From Patagioenas fasciata (lineage: Eukaryota > Chordata > Aves > Columbiformes > Columbidae): 64,000 nucleotides of DNA. The position numbers were made by a program, and so were the translations under genes. Below, one piece after another: positions 38,501 through 50,800 of the stretch. Positions within the stretch are counted from its first letter, which is position 1. Every line of letters begins with the position of its first letter. The DNA lies in assembly GCF_037038585.1 (NCBI RefSeq), contig NC_092524.1:45469001-45533000 (forward strand), given 5' to 3'. Below the pieces are notes generated by a model, which was given only the letters and a program-made list of their open reading frames with translations, did not search any database and was not told the DNA's origin.

Positions 38501-41500
38501 AGTCCAATCCCCCCTCCAGAGCAGGTTATCTGATGCTAAATGAGATAGAGATGGAACAAGAAAATGTCCGGTTAGCTGCTGGTCATCTGCCTTTGTTGTT
38601 CACACTGCAGACTCTGATGAACTTAGTGCGTTTATTTTTTTCTACAGAACAATCAGAAAATACCTCAGGGGCCAAAATATCAGCATTTTTTTGTTGTTGT
38701 GTGCTTTTTGTTTGTTTAAATGAAACTCATAGCTTCCTCTAATTTCCATGACAGTACTAATGAAATTTGCTTGGACTTTAAAAGTTTGGTTTAGCATGAG
38801 TAAAATACCCAGAATATTTCAATTATTTTTAAAAATTACGTTCAAAGCCTTGATTCCCAAATATTCACATAGTTCAGAATTCCATAAAAAATAATTTTCT
38901 AAGCAAATATATAAATTACAAAATGGGATTACAATTTCTACAGAGATGTCTTAAATACAGGAGTGTAGGGACAGAGTGAAGGTGGACCTGACTGGACTTA
39001 ACTGCACAAGAAAGAGTGCTGCAAGAGAATGTGAGAAAAGGTAGATGGTGTTGCACTGTCCCCTCTAAACTGAGGAGTAATATCAGGTAAAGTGGTATAT
39101 GTTAAACTTCATTAATTTTGGTACATGGCTTTTTTTGGATTAGGTAATTGAAGTTTAAGAAACACATAAAGTTGTTCCTGATTTCCAGTGTACTTACCTA
39201 GATTCTGACTAAATTGCAGCCTAGAAGAGAAAAACTGAAGGGCTTTGCATTATTTTCTCATGAACCTGATTGGATTTCAACGCTCATTGATAGGTCACTG
39301 CTATGGCCAAACTCATTCTTGTATTGTTTAATACAGCTAAAAAAGCCACTTCAGACCTAAGGGTGATACCAGCATCACAGGCAAGTCAACCACCTTGCAC
39401 TGTGAAAACTGAGTTAGCGCGCATTGATTTAAAAAAAAAGTGTAGCTAAGTATATGTAAAAAAAATATGAAAAAATACAGGGTGTTGCAAAACGATGGAC
39501 TCACCTTCTCCTCTGAAGCGTGTGGTTGCCCTGCGCTCTCCCCCTTTCATAAATAGTCAGTTTCCTCAGTTTGCCAGTACCAACGATGAATACTCTTCGG
39601 CATTGGCGGGGCAACACCAAAACGCCATTGGAATGCACGCTGCACCGCCGTTACAGATTCAGTTTTGCTGAATTGCAGAACGCAAAACGCCTTGTGTTGC
39701 AGGGTCACCATCCTGGGAAAGCCTCAGGCTGGGGGCTGTTTGTGCGCTGGGAGGTGCATTTGAAATTCTGTGCCCTGTCTTTTCAAATGGTAGGAGTTTC
39801 ATTCATGGGCAGTTTGTGGTTGCAGAGATACAGTGATTTCAAGTTGGGTCCATCTTTTTGAAACACCCTGTATAATACAAAAATATAGTCAGTCCTAGTG
39901 AATGAGCCGAAGAATCTGTTGCTATGTGGCTACTGTTTCTCACATCTTCCCTTACACTTTTCTGTCAGCAACCCCAGTACGATCAATTTTTTAGCAAAGG
40001 AAGTTCGTGAAGAAATCTAGTTTATAGTAGTTGAAGTGCCCCGTGGATGAGGCGGCCCTGGGGCTGGTGACGAGCCCGGCACGTACACAACAACCCCGTT
40101 GCGTAAGGCCGGGAGGCCGCGGCCGCTGCCTCATCCACCTGTCGCCCTTCCTCCCCCGCCGGGCCAATGTCAGCTCGGCTGCCCGGCTGGGAGCAGGCGC
40201 GGCGGGCTGGTGTGTCCGGCCGGTGGGGGCCAGGCCCTTCCCGAGGGATCTCGCCCATATACTTTTATTTTTGTAAATACCCGCGGCTGCACGGGGCCAG
40301 ATGGAGGGGGCAGAGGTAAGTTTCCCTGCGAATAACTTTGAGGAGCAACAGGAGGTTCGTGGCCAGCGGAGCCACGTCAGTACCGGAGGACGGGGGCGGC
40401 GGCGGGCGGACCCTGAGGGGGCTGTCGGCCTTCCCGCCCCTCTGTCAGGAGAGGTCCCGGAGACCTGCGGCACTGAGCCGCCGGTTGCCCCCGCGCCGGA
40501 TAGCTGCACTGGGAGAGCAAAGAGAGGGCACCCTGAAGTGCACCTGCCCCTCGGCCCCGCCGGCTCAGGAGCCGCGTACGGAGGCACCCCTGGTTGGGGG
40601 CCGCACGGTGAGGCCGGGGCCCGGCTGCTGCGGTCCCTCTCTCACCCCCGCCGGCAGTGGTATCTTCCTCTCCACTATTCCCACTCCCCCTCCCGGCGGC
40701 CGTGTTGCGCCCCCTTTCATGTCGCAGTGGTACAGTCCGCCGCCCCTTTCAGGCTCCTCGGGTGCTCCCGTCTGTGCTCGCGCAGTTCCCCGCTTTCCGC
40801 GGCGGCAGTGGTTTTTCCCTCCCCCCCGCGGCAGTGGTACAGGCCGGTTGTCAAGTAGCGAGCCGGAAGGGGCCGCGCGTTGCTGGGGGGGGGGGGGACT
40901 CGAGCCGCCGCCGCGCGCGGTAAGATGGCTGCCGGCGGCCGCGGGGATGCGTTGGTTGTCTCCGCCGCCAGCCTGTGGCTGGGCCTGCAGGACAGCGCGC
41001 AGCGCTACTGTGGGCTGGCCTTGGAAGGGGCGCGTAGGGTGAGTGCAAGACCCACCTCCGCCCGGGGTCGGCTCTGATCTTGTGCAGCGACGCCTCGGTG
41101 TCGGGGGGAAACGGCGCTGCCGGGAATGGCGGGGGGCTGGGGTCTGAGAGGAACGGCCTCACGGCGGAGCGGGCGGCTGGGGCACCGAGGCCCGGTGCGC
41201 GGCGCAGAGCCGGGTTGGAGCTGTGCCGCGCCAGCCTGGGGCGGGGCCGCGGGGGTCCTGTTGTAACAGTCTTTAAAAGCCAGAGCAGTGGAACGAATGC
41301 TCCCTGATTTTATACACGCACACCCTTCTTGGCTTGAGACGGGGATGGTCTGACCGTTTTATTAAAGAAATTGAGATTAAGACTTTACTGCACAGTAACT
41401 TGTAGTAAGTGTGAACTACGTTGAGCAGGTTCTATCTTTGAGAAAATAACGATATCCCTTTACAAGTAGAATGTAAGTGTATTTAAAACGTGTCAAATAA

Positions 41501-44500
41501 TTCTCTGTATTCAGTATGTTGTTTTAGTATTAATTTGGTTGAGCAGGCTTTTCTACCAAACAAATTTTCTACCACTAAATCGTGAAAAATACATATTAGT
41601 ATTGATTATTGTGACAGTGAAATGTATAGACAACTTGAAAGAGAGCTTACTATAATTGGTTGGCTCAGAAGGAAAAGTTTTCAGAGCTTTATGTAATCAT
41701 TGTATCTTGGAATTTTTTTTCCTTCACTTGTTAAGCATATAATTCAAAAACCAAACACTTCTGTTAACCATTTTCTCAGAGATTTGGAGAAAAAAAAATA
41801 GATGTACAAGCCTGTAAAAGCCCTAGAATTGAACTGAATGAACATGTAATGTCTATTTCTGTTGAAAACATTAACCTGTTTTAGTTGAAGCTTTTTACTT
41901 TATTTTTCAGGCTGTGGCTTCACTACCTGAAGATATGAGACCTGGTCCTGATCTATATGGTTTCCCATGGGAAATAGTGATTTGTGCTGGTGTTGTTGGA
42001 ACCTTCACAGTTCTCTTGTTCCTATATAGAAGTTATCAGTCTGTAAGTGTTCAGATTACATGCACAGTGAATTAATGGTTTAAATTGAAATTGTATTCTG
42101 TTCAAGAAATATTACACTTCTGAGTTTTAAATCTGTTGTGATTGAATTTAGAATCCCTATAAAAGAGAATTTGAGTAGTCTGTTTTGTCAAGACATTAAA
42201 TGTTTTGAGGTACGCCAAGTAACTTGTCATTAGAGGAAATGCAAGGAAACTCGATGTAGTAAGGCTTCCTTTTTCCTTCCCTTTTAAATTTCTCCTCTAG
42301 ACTTTCAAAGTCAGCCCTTAATTTTTTTTTCATGGGATACAGAGATCTGCTCTAGGGTCTGTGACTATGATGGCTATAGCCACATTAGCTCAGGTCTTTC
42401 AAGGTAATTGTAAGCAAAATCAATTCAGATAGATTCCTATCAAGGGAGTTATTTTAAAACTCTTCAAACAGTGACCTTGATTCTTTTTATTAGAACACTG
42501 AGCCAGTTTCACTGTGTGCTGCTTATGAGCACTAAACTGATGACTGAGAAATGTAATAGTGAAACCTTTTAATGTACCAATCAGATTATATTTTTGAGGT
42601 AAGGGTTATCTTCTACGGTGAGTAAGGATCTGAGTAATAACAGCTGCCTACCAAACTCTCCCTGCTGATGAAATGGGGTCAGTATCCATAATTCAGTAGT
42701 TTAAATTTATCCACAGTTTTTGCATACTCTTAAATAGACAAAATGTGATTTTGGTGCTCATGTATGAAGATAGGTTGCATACTGGTTTAGTTTTTCAGAT
42801 ATGAGCAACCGCATTTTTAGGGTTCTAACATCAACTTAGAACTGGAAAAATGCCACCTTATTCTGCAGCAGCAATTCAGATTGTGTGGAATGGAATCTGT
42901 ATTTGTATAAGTTAACGCAGCTGTAAGTTCGGTTGTTCCTTCTGTTTTCTAGCAGCGTCCCTCCAGGTGGTACTTTCATACCAACATACTTTCAGCATTT
43001 CAGCTGAAATCAGTCAAGCAGTAACTCCAGTATTGTTTTCCTCCTGCATGTGTCACTAAGGCATTAGATATTACAGAAGTTACTGATAGCTTTTTCAGTC
43101 ATTCATACGTAGAATGCACTGACTGCTCTTTAAAGTATTAATGGTTACTTATTCAAAAGTAATGGGATTTGGTTTTGGGTTTTTTGGGCTATGATGGGAT
43201 AAGGTGTGCATATTACTTTTGTCCCCTTTTTTTGTTATGTGGACTTGTGGCCATCCCATGGCTTTAAATGAGGAGAAAACAGGGAAAATCTGAGGGACCC
43301 GTTTTATGTTAGGCACATGATCCAGGCCCTGCCTTCGGAGGAGGGCTGTGTTGTAAAGTTTCTGCAGGTTCAGCCTCCTGTCTGGGCCATTTGTGGCAGA
43401 TTCTATCCTGCAGTTTGTTAGATTTTGATTCTGGGGCACTAGATGCCACGTGGCAGCTGCTGATTTGGTTCTTTGCACTGTGTTGCATCTGGGCAGGATG
43501 CCCATCAGGTAGTACTCTTACTGTGGCTCTAACTGTTAGCTATTGTAATGTGTGGAGTTTTATCTTCATAGGAAGGTGAATCTGAGCTGGCACCTGGAAT
43601 TTCCCCCTCCTACTCCTTTCATACTCTTTTAGCTGTACCTGTCCACCACCACTTCGTTTTGGCAGTCACACAGAGGTGTGTTATAAAAGTGATCCAGGTG
43701 AAAACAAAACTCCTTTTCCCTCTTCTTGCTGTTTGATTGGAATGGGAAAAGGACAAGGCAAACAGGCAGCCATGGAATGGGTGAGAGCAGAGGATGCAAT
43801 TATGCATTTTCAACAACAGCCTGTATTTATATTCCTTTTTAAAGTTCTGTTGTTAAGTTGATCATGGAACCCCAGCTTACAAGATTAGTTTTCAGACTCT
43901 GTGCAGGAGTAATTGATCAGACATTCTCAGTATTTATTTTTTTTATTTCAGGTTAGAAGTCGACTTTATGTAGGTAAGCTTATTTTTCATACTGTTTTAT
44001 TTGGAGTATGACTTTCTTTTACTTTTTTTTTTCTTTATCTTTTTTTCTCCTTTTAATTATTTGGATGTTGCAACATTTAACTGTCTTTTTTTTAGGAAGG
44101 GAAAAAAAGCTTGCCAATAAAATTGCTGAATTAGTTGAAGACAAATGCAAAATTCTTGAAAAACTCAGCCTTTGCAAAAAAGAGGTAATGGTCATTTATT
44201 ACTTTTAGATGTGTCACAGATATTGACTCAATTTGTCAAGTATTTAAAGTATTAAACTTATCTAAAAGTGAGATCTTTAAAACCTTTTAAAGTGATTCTT
44301 CACATGCCTTTCCCTTGTCGGTGCCTTTAAGTGCAACTAAGGTGTTAGCAAGTTCTGCCTTTAACTCTTAATACAATATGTTTCACTAGAAGCAGCTTTT
44401 AAATGTCTTTGTTTTATATCACTGGGATAATCTACTAGGGCTAAGGCTTTGCTGATTTCCAGCAAGGTGCATTTGTGAATATTTAGGTGGTGGCTATGCT

Positions 44501-47500
44501 TCAGTCTCGAGCACCCTAAACCAGTGCTATTATTTATGCAATTCTTTACATAGATTCTGACATACAGTATTTCCTTTTCAGTTTGAAGATTTAGAATTGT
44601 CTCTGAAGGATGGTAATGTTATGAAAGAATCAAAAGACACATCTTTTTTTGAGGTAAAAAGATAAATGGAAATTGTTATTTCTGTGATTTAAGGCAGTAT
44701 TTCAGGAAAAAGTTTGCCACATTAAAAAAAAAAACTCACCAAAACTCAACAACAACAACAAAAAAACAATCCTCCAAACCTTAATTGTTTTAATTGCAAG
44801 CATTGTTACTTGGGTCCTGGGTTACTAAAAATGACATAGAAGCAAGAAATTTAAATTAAGATAACTTTTTGTAACAATTTTATTAAAAAATTATTGATAC
44901 TAGGGCAAATGGTGTATTAAACAATATTTAATTGTTTAAAAAGTAAATTATTCTTGTTTCTAGGAGAGAGGGTACTGCATGAAGTATTTTTTCTCACATC
45001 TGATTAAATTCAAATATATTTTATAAGCTACTGGGGCACAATTGTAAACGAAAATTACCACTACATTTTTACATCCACCAAACTGAGAATACATTCGTAA
45101 AAGAGTTCCAAAACCTTGAATCAAATAATTAACAGACTCTATGAAATTTATGTAACAAAAAAGCAAATAGATTTGTTTCACTCTGCACCTTGGACCCTAT
45201 AGAGCTAATTGTTACAGATTTTGTTAATATGCAAGAGTCTCTAGACTACTTTGAGATTTATCCTTGATATGGTGAAAATTGTTAAATATACCTTGTTCTC
45301 ATATTTAAAATCTACTTATTGTTTTCATATGTAGTTAATGTCAAATGTTTTATGTTAACTGTTGAAACAACTGGATTTAGGAAATGCATGAAAAACTGAG
45401 CAAGTCAAACTTGGAACTCAACCAAGAACTAGAGAATCTAGAAAAAGAACTGGAAGAAGAAAAATCTAAGCAATCAGAAAGTGATAACTTGGTAAGAATA
45501 AATAGAATCCTTTATTTGTTACTATTCATTTAAAAAAACCCAGACAAAACACGGTAAGTTATCTGTGGAGAAGACAAACTGTTCTCTCTGGGTTTTGTGA
45601 GGCAAAACCTACATTTTCCATTTTGTCTCCTCTCATACTCCTTATAGCATATTAGAATAAATAACACTCATAAAGCAAAATACTCAAAACAATAAAAGCT
45701 GTTTTTACTGATTTGGCAGTATAACCTTCTCAGTTTTAAAATTAAAATAATTTTATTAATTGCCTAGACTTTTTCAGTCAAATCTGTGGAAGAAGCTATA
45801 TGACAACTAATAATTTTCAGGTGGCTGAAATTCAGAAGAGAGTGGAGTCTTTAGAGAATGAAGCAAAATCTATCCAGTCACAAATTGATGAGGTATGCCC
45901 TATCTTTGTAGTTTCTGTTTTCAAATCTTTGCAATTTTTTTTCTCCACGTAGTTACTGTTTTATTTTTTTTCACTTAACTGTGCAGAAATAATACACTGT
46001 GTAAACCAAAAGACTTTGTAAGGCTTAATACTTTTGTGTGACTTGATTTAGCAGCTTTGAAATTCTCATAGTGATTGGCATTTCTTGGGAAGTACAATTA
46101 CCTTGTCTTTTCCTTGCCTTCTTACTCCACAGTGATATATAGTGTTGCAAAACTACGATCAAAAAAACCTGTTGAAATTCTAGGGAAAATGGGAGAATAC
46201 ATATATAGCACAGATAGAAAAGCTAAGAATAAGTCTAATAATAGCATCATGCCCTCACTTGTCTTCGCCTCTACTGTTGAAACAATGTACTTTTTTATTT
46301 CACTTAGGCCAAGTCCACTCTAAAAGTCTATCAGATTAATACAGAAAGACTTAAGACATCCATTCAAGATGCTGTAGATGAAACCTGCCATCTCCAGGAA
46401 AGTGAGAAACAGGTAGGTCCTTCCTAGTTATCCTTAGAAATATTGTATTTTTGTATGATAGTGAGTAAATACCATTGCTCCAAGGAGCTTATCCTCAGCA
46501 TGTTTATTAACACCTCTTGTGTGTTCTAGTAAATGGAATGAGGAAGAGGATGTGGCTTTAAAATGATTTTATGTTGAATAACTGTGTAAAATACTCCTGT
46601 TTTAAAATAAATTAAATAATCAGAGTTTGTTTGTGGAAACATGCATAGATTTCGGTGAGAAAGAGACCATATGATAATATGAGATTAATAAGAATTTTGC
46701 TGAGACCTGGAGGAAAGCAGAAAGATTTAAGCAAGTCCACCTTTAGGATTCTCTAGAGAGGCAGTGACAAAATACTTACGTGTGATCCAGAAAACAAAAG
46801 AAATTAAGAAATTGGAAAGTATGCAAAAGACAGGTAAAAAAATTACTGTAGTACTGTTATAGGTGAATTCAGGGAAACTCAGGTAAGTAATACAAATGGA
46901 CAGAAAAGACAATTACTTCCCAGATTTTAGCTGTTTATTTTTCTCAGTGCTGTAGCCAGATCCCAAAGAGTGCTGATTATTTTAAAATGTTCAGTGTATG
47001 CAGTAGTTGTCCTGTGCAATAACTAGTTTTACAATGAATTTACTTTTTTTTTTTCTTTTTCTAACAAGAATATATGCTTTCTGAACAGTAGATGTTCCAT
47101 GGAATGTTGTTGGGTGGATTTTGTATTGGTTGGTTCTTTTTGTTTGTTTTGTTTTTCTTTTTTTTTAATGAACATATGCTTGTTTTCCTGAGTGACTGAT
47201 GATCTCCTTGTTGTCTGTATAGTAGCCTGATAAATATCTTGTGAAGGAGGGGGTAGAAGTACAGGCCTGGTTAGTTTTGTTTTTTTTTTTTTTTAGCATC
47301 TTCTAAGAAGCTGGGGAGTGCTTTAGTCCCCTCTATCAAAATATTGTGTACATCAGACTTACTGATTCAGAAAAACAACCCAAAGGTTAATGGAAACAGA
47401 AAACTTTCTACAGGGGGAATTTTTCAGTTCTGCGGAACTCTGTTATCAGTAAAACTTCATATTTTTCTCTAATTTTAGGACTACACGTTTGTGACTACAA

Positions 47501-47797
47501 AAAAAAGGAGGATAATTTTCTTTGATGCTGTCAGTGGAGAAACAGTAGATTTCAGTGTTATCACAGTGAGAATGAAGTTGCTTTAAACTTAATTTATTTC
47601 GAGATTCTCTTTTGTCTAATCTATACATGCTTTTTGTTTGTTTCTGTGACGAGGAAGAATCTGGTTGGTGCTTTATTTCAAATGTGACAGTATACTTATG
47701 TAATAAGTTTTGAGAAACGGTACACAAAATTTTACTAGAGAAGGATTTTTTTTTTTCCCCCTCTGGTAATTTCTTGGGTTCAAACAGAAATAATCCA

Positions 47798-47861
<64 letters not shown>

Positions 47862-50800
47862 AAAAGAATCTTACAGTACTTAAGAGTAAGATAATGCTAA
47901 CTGCTGACAATTACCCTACATTTTATAGGCAATTATATCAAGCAAAACCAGGAAAAAAAATTAGTAAAAACAACTCCTGGGATGTAATTAACTTGCTAGA
48001 TTCCTAGATGAAAATAAGGGGTTTTGCATTCCTTCCAGATAAAATAACTGGGGTATAGTAGTTCCTTAACCATATTATTTAATTACTATACTTTGTTGTT
48101 AACTGAGTTTTGTTCAGTTTTGAGTAATTTGAGAACATTTGTGTATATTGCATTTTGCTATGCTTTTTAGTAGGTAAATAATAGGATAAGAGTTGATGGA
48201 ACCTGATAGGGAAAGAAGAGAAAGTATCTGCTTTGCTGATTTGTATTCTCTTATATGAAGTAGTTTGTAAGCGTGTGAGTTAGTTTGCTATATTAGAATA
48301 TCCATATCCCTTTTTTATTTTTCTTTTTTTTTAAGATGGAATTTCACTTATGCTCAAAAGGTAACAAAGTTGTTATTTGTTCACAAAATTTAGAGTACTT
48401 TCTTCCTCTGTCCATTTGCACTAATGGGTCATAATCTTCTGGCGCATCATAGCTTAAACGTTATAACAGATGTGCTGTCTCAGGTTTATGATGTGTCAGA
48501 GAGAGGATTGGGCCTTTTAGTTTGAACAAGGGAACTGTTAATCAGCTCCGAACTTTCTGTGCTTTGGTTTTGTTTTTTTTTTCAGGAACATCAGAAATAT
48601 ATATTGCTTTAGCTTATTTAAAATCCTTGCATTCCTATTTATTGTAGTTCTTACAGGTCTATAAAGTCATGTCAACTTATTTTCTCTTTTGTTTAATGAA
48701 GAAACATTAGCTTCCCTTTGAGGATGACGTTTAATGATAATAATGATAAAAGTAGTTGCCTGTATATGTCTTCTGAGCAGTATTAGCATATAGAATATTT
48801 TTGTTTTACCTGTAATACATAGTTTGCATGATGCTGCAAATTCATACATGGCTTTTTCTGCTCAAAGGATGCAGTTGTGGGCCAAGTGGCGTTCATTCAA
48901 TTCTAGTTACATACTTTTTGTTCTGTGCCTTCCAGTTTACCTTGCTCAGGCTTGCTTGTCAATTTGCATGGCAGTTCCCCTGTTTAACTACCATTTTCTG
49001 GTTTTATTTTTAGTATAAGTGGCTGTTATATTCTTGTTACTCAACCTAGTTATTCCTTTCAGTACATTCACTGCTTTTAAATTGGTTGCCTGTTGTGCAA
49101 CTTTAAGCAGCAATGTTCTTTTGACACTAAGACTTTGTTTTTTGTACTGTACCCCATGTTTTTGTACTGCATGCTTTGTCTTAACAGACGTTTGCATCAG
49201 TTCAGTTTTGTTCTCACAATATGAATGCATGGTTTGCTTAGTTAGTATGTTGCAGTGGTAATTTATAATGAACTGGTGCTTAAGCGTGCTAATCCCTTTA
49301 CTGCTGTATTTTTGTGAAATGAGATTTTACTAGTGGGTATTTCTAAAACGTAACCTTGGAATCTACCTGTCTTTTTAGTTAACCACAGTTGGTTACAAAG
49401 ATACATACTAGTAGGTGTTGATGACATATAGCTGGCTTCCAACAGCAGGAAAGCTTTTTTAAAATGAAATCTTTGCTTTAAGAGATATGGAATAGAGTAG
49501 GAACAATAAGAAAGTTTTGCAAGTCACATGAATTTAAATATCTTTTTAAGAAGCTTTCTGGTTTTCCTTACCTCACTGACCTCTTACAGCTTGAAAAGAC
49601 AAGTACAATTTCAGAAGCATGTGTACATATTGAGGAATGAGTGTTCTCCTCTCCATCTATTCCCCAGTGTTTGTAGGTGTTACACAGATTGTCACTATTT
49701 TATATCCATTGCTATTGTCACATCAGATTTTTTAAACTGAGTGGATTATTAACTGTTGCTAAAGCAACTGCACAATAACATAGAAGTCTTATTTTCCAGC
49801 TCTTGAGGTTTAACTGCCTTGTAGTCTGTCTCTGTTAAATCTTACTGATGGGCAAGAGGTTAAAATTTTGCTTAGGTATATATAATATACATAACAGGCC
49901 CAGGTACTTTGATTTTGGTTTTAATAGACAATCATGCTAATCTAGTATTTCTCTTTTTAGCTTTTACAAGAAGCTGAAGGATGGGGTGAACGATTTAGTG
50001 AACTAAACGAACAGACCAAGATGTTTGAATCGTCCAAAGCAGATATAGAAGAAGTATTGAAAAATAAAGACAGTCAAGTCAAGGTAGATTATGACAGCTA
50101 GCATTGAATCACATCATTCAGACTGATGCTAATCACAATATGGCTTAAACTGTTTTGAGTCTTTGCTGTCTTCATTCTCTAATGTCTTGTTTCCTGCTGA
50201 GCAAAAAAGGTTGTTTAGCAGCACAATGGAGCAGTCTGATGGCCTTGGAAGCCGGCACTTAAATGAGGAAAAACTCTTTTTAGAGTATTTGCTTTTTTTT
50301 TTTTTTTAATTTGGAGCGTGGAAGTTGGGAGTGTATTCTTACATGTGTGTACCTCATATACACAAGCCCCGCTAAAAGCATGCATACTTGGCTGCCTGGA
50401 AAGTCTTCACAGGGCATTCCTGTTGACCTGCAGGTATATGTTTTACTAGAAAAAGTAATATCGGACATCTAGAATCCTGTATATGGACCTCACTTAATGT
50501 ACTAAGGGAACTAAATTAAGGATAGAAATCCTGGAAAAGTAATTGTAATGGTAACTACGTGTTCATTGCTGTGTTTTGTGTGGGTTTTTTCTTAGTCACT
50601 GACACAATACTTACTGAAGATGAAAGACTGGAGTTCAGCAATAAGTGAAGATGATGACACTGAAGATAATCACTGGGACATAGATATAAAGGGTGAGACA
50701 GAGAATGGAGAGCCCTTAGGTATGGTTTGTATAGCTTCCTATCTTAAATACTAATTTAGTAGATGTTTTAGAAGTACAAAACAAACAAACTTCTAGGAAA

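Larger units (their letters stand above)
40040..41250 (+). promoter_or_regulatory. CpG-island promoter of the cTAGE5 form
   Basis: Dense CpG sequence surrounds two possible first exons (40301-40315 and 40925-41038). No TATA box is obvious near the main start. The octamer GCAGTGGT occurs four times on the plus strand (40654, 40724, 40804, 40831). The start context TAAGATGGCTGCC (40921-40933) matches a YY1-type/TISU-like element, which in other genes goes with very short 5' UTRs. A run of 13 G lies at 40885-40897. Confidence 0.8.

Noticed and set aside
39571-39861. 96-codon frame inside the TA-flanked element as a transposase remnant
   Set aside because: No DDE or helix-turn-helix features recognised; the element is too short to encode a transposase, so the frame is most likely incidental.
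40338-41042. 234-codon plus frame and 198-codon minus frame (39991-40587) in the second CpG island
   Set aside because: GC-driven open frames; the only family-matching coding sequence there is the cTAGE5 exon at 40925-41038, which is in another frame.
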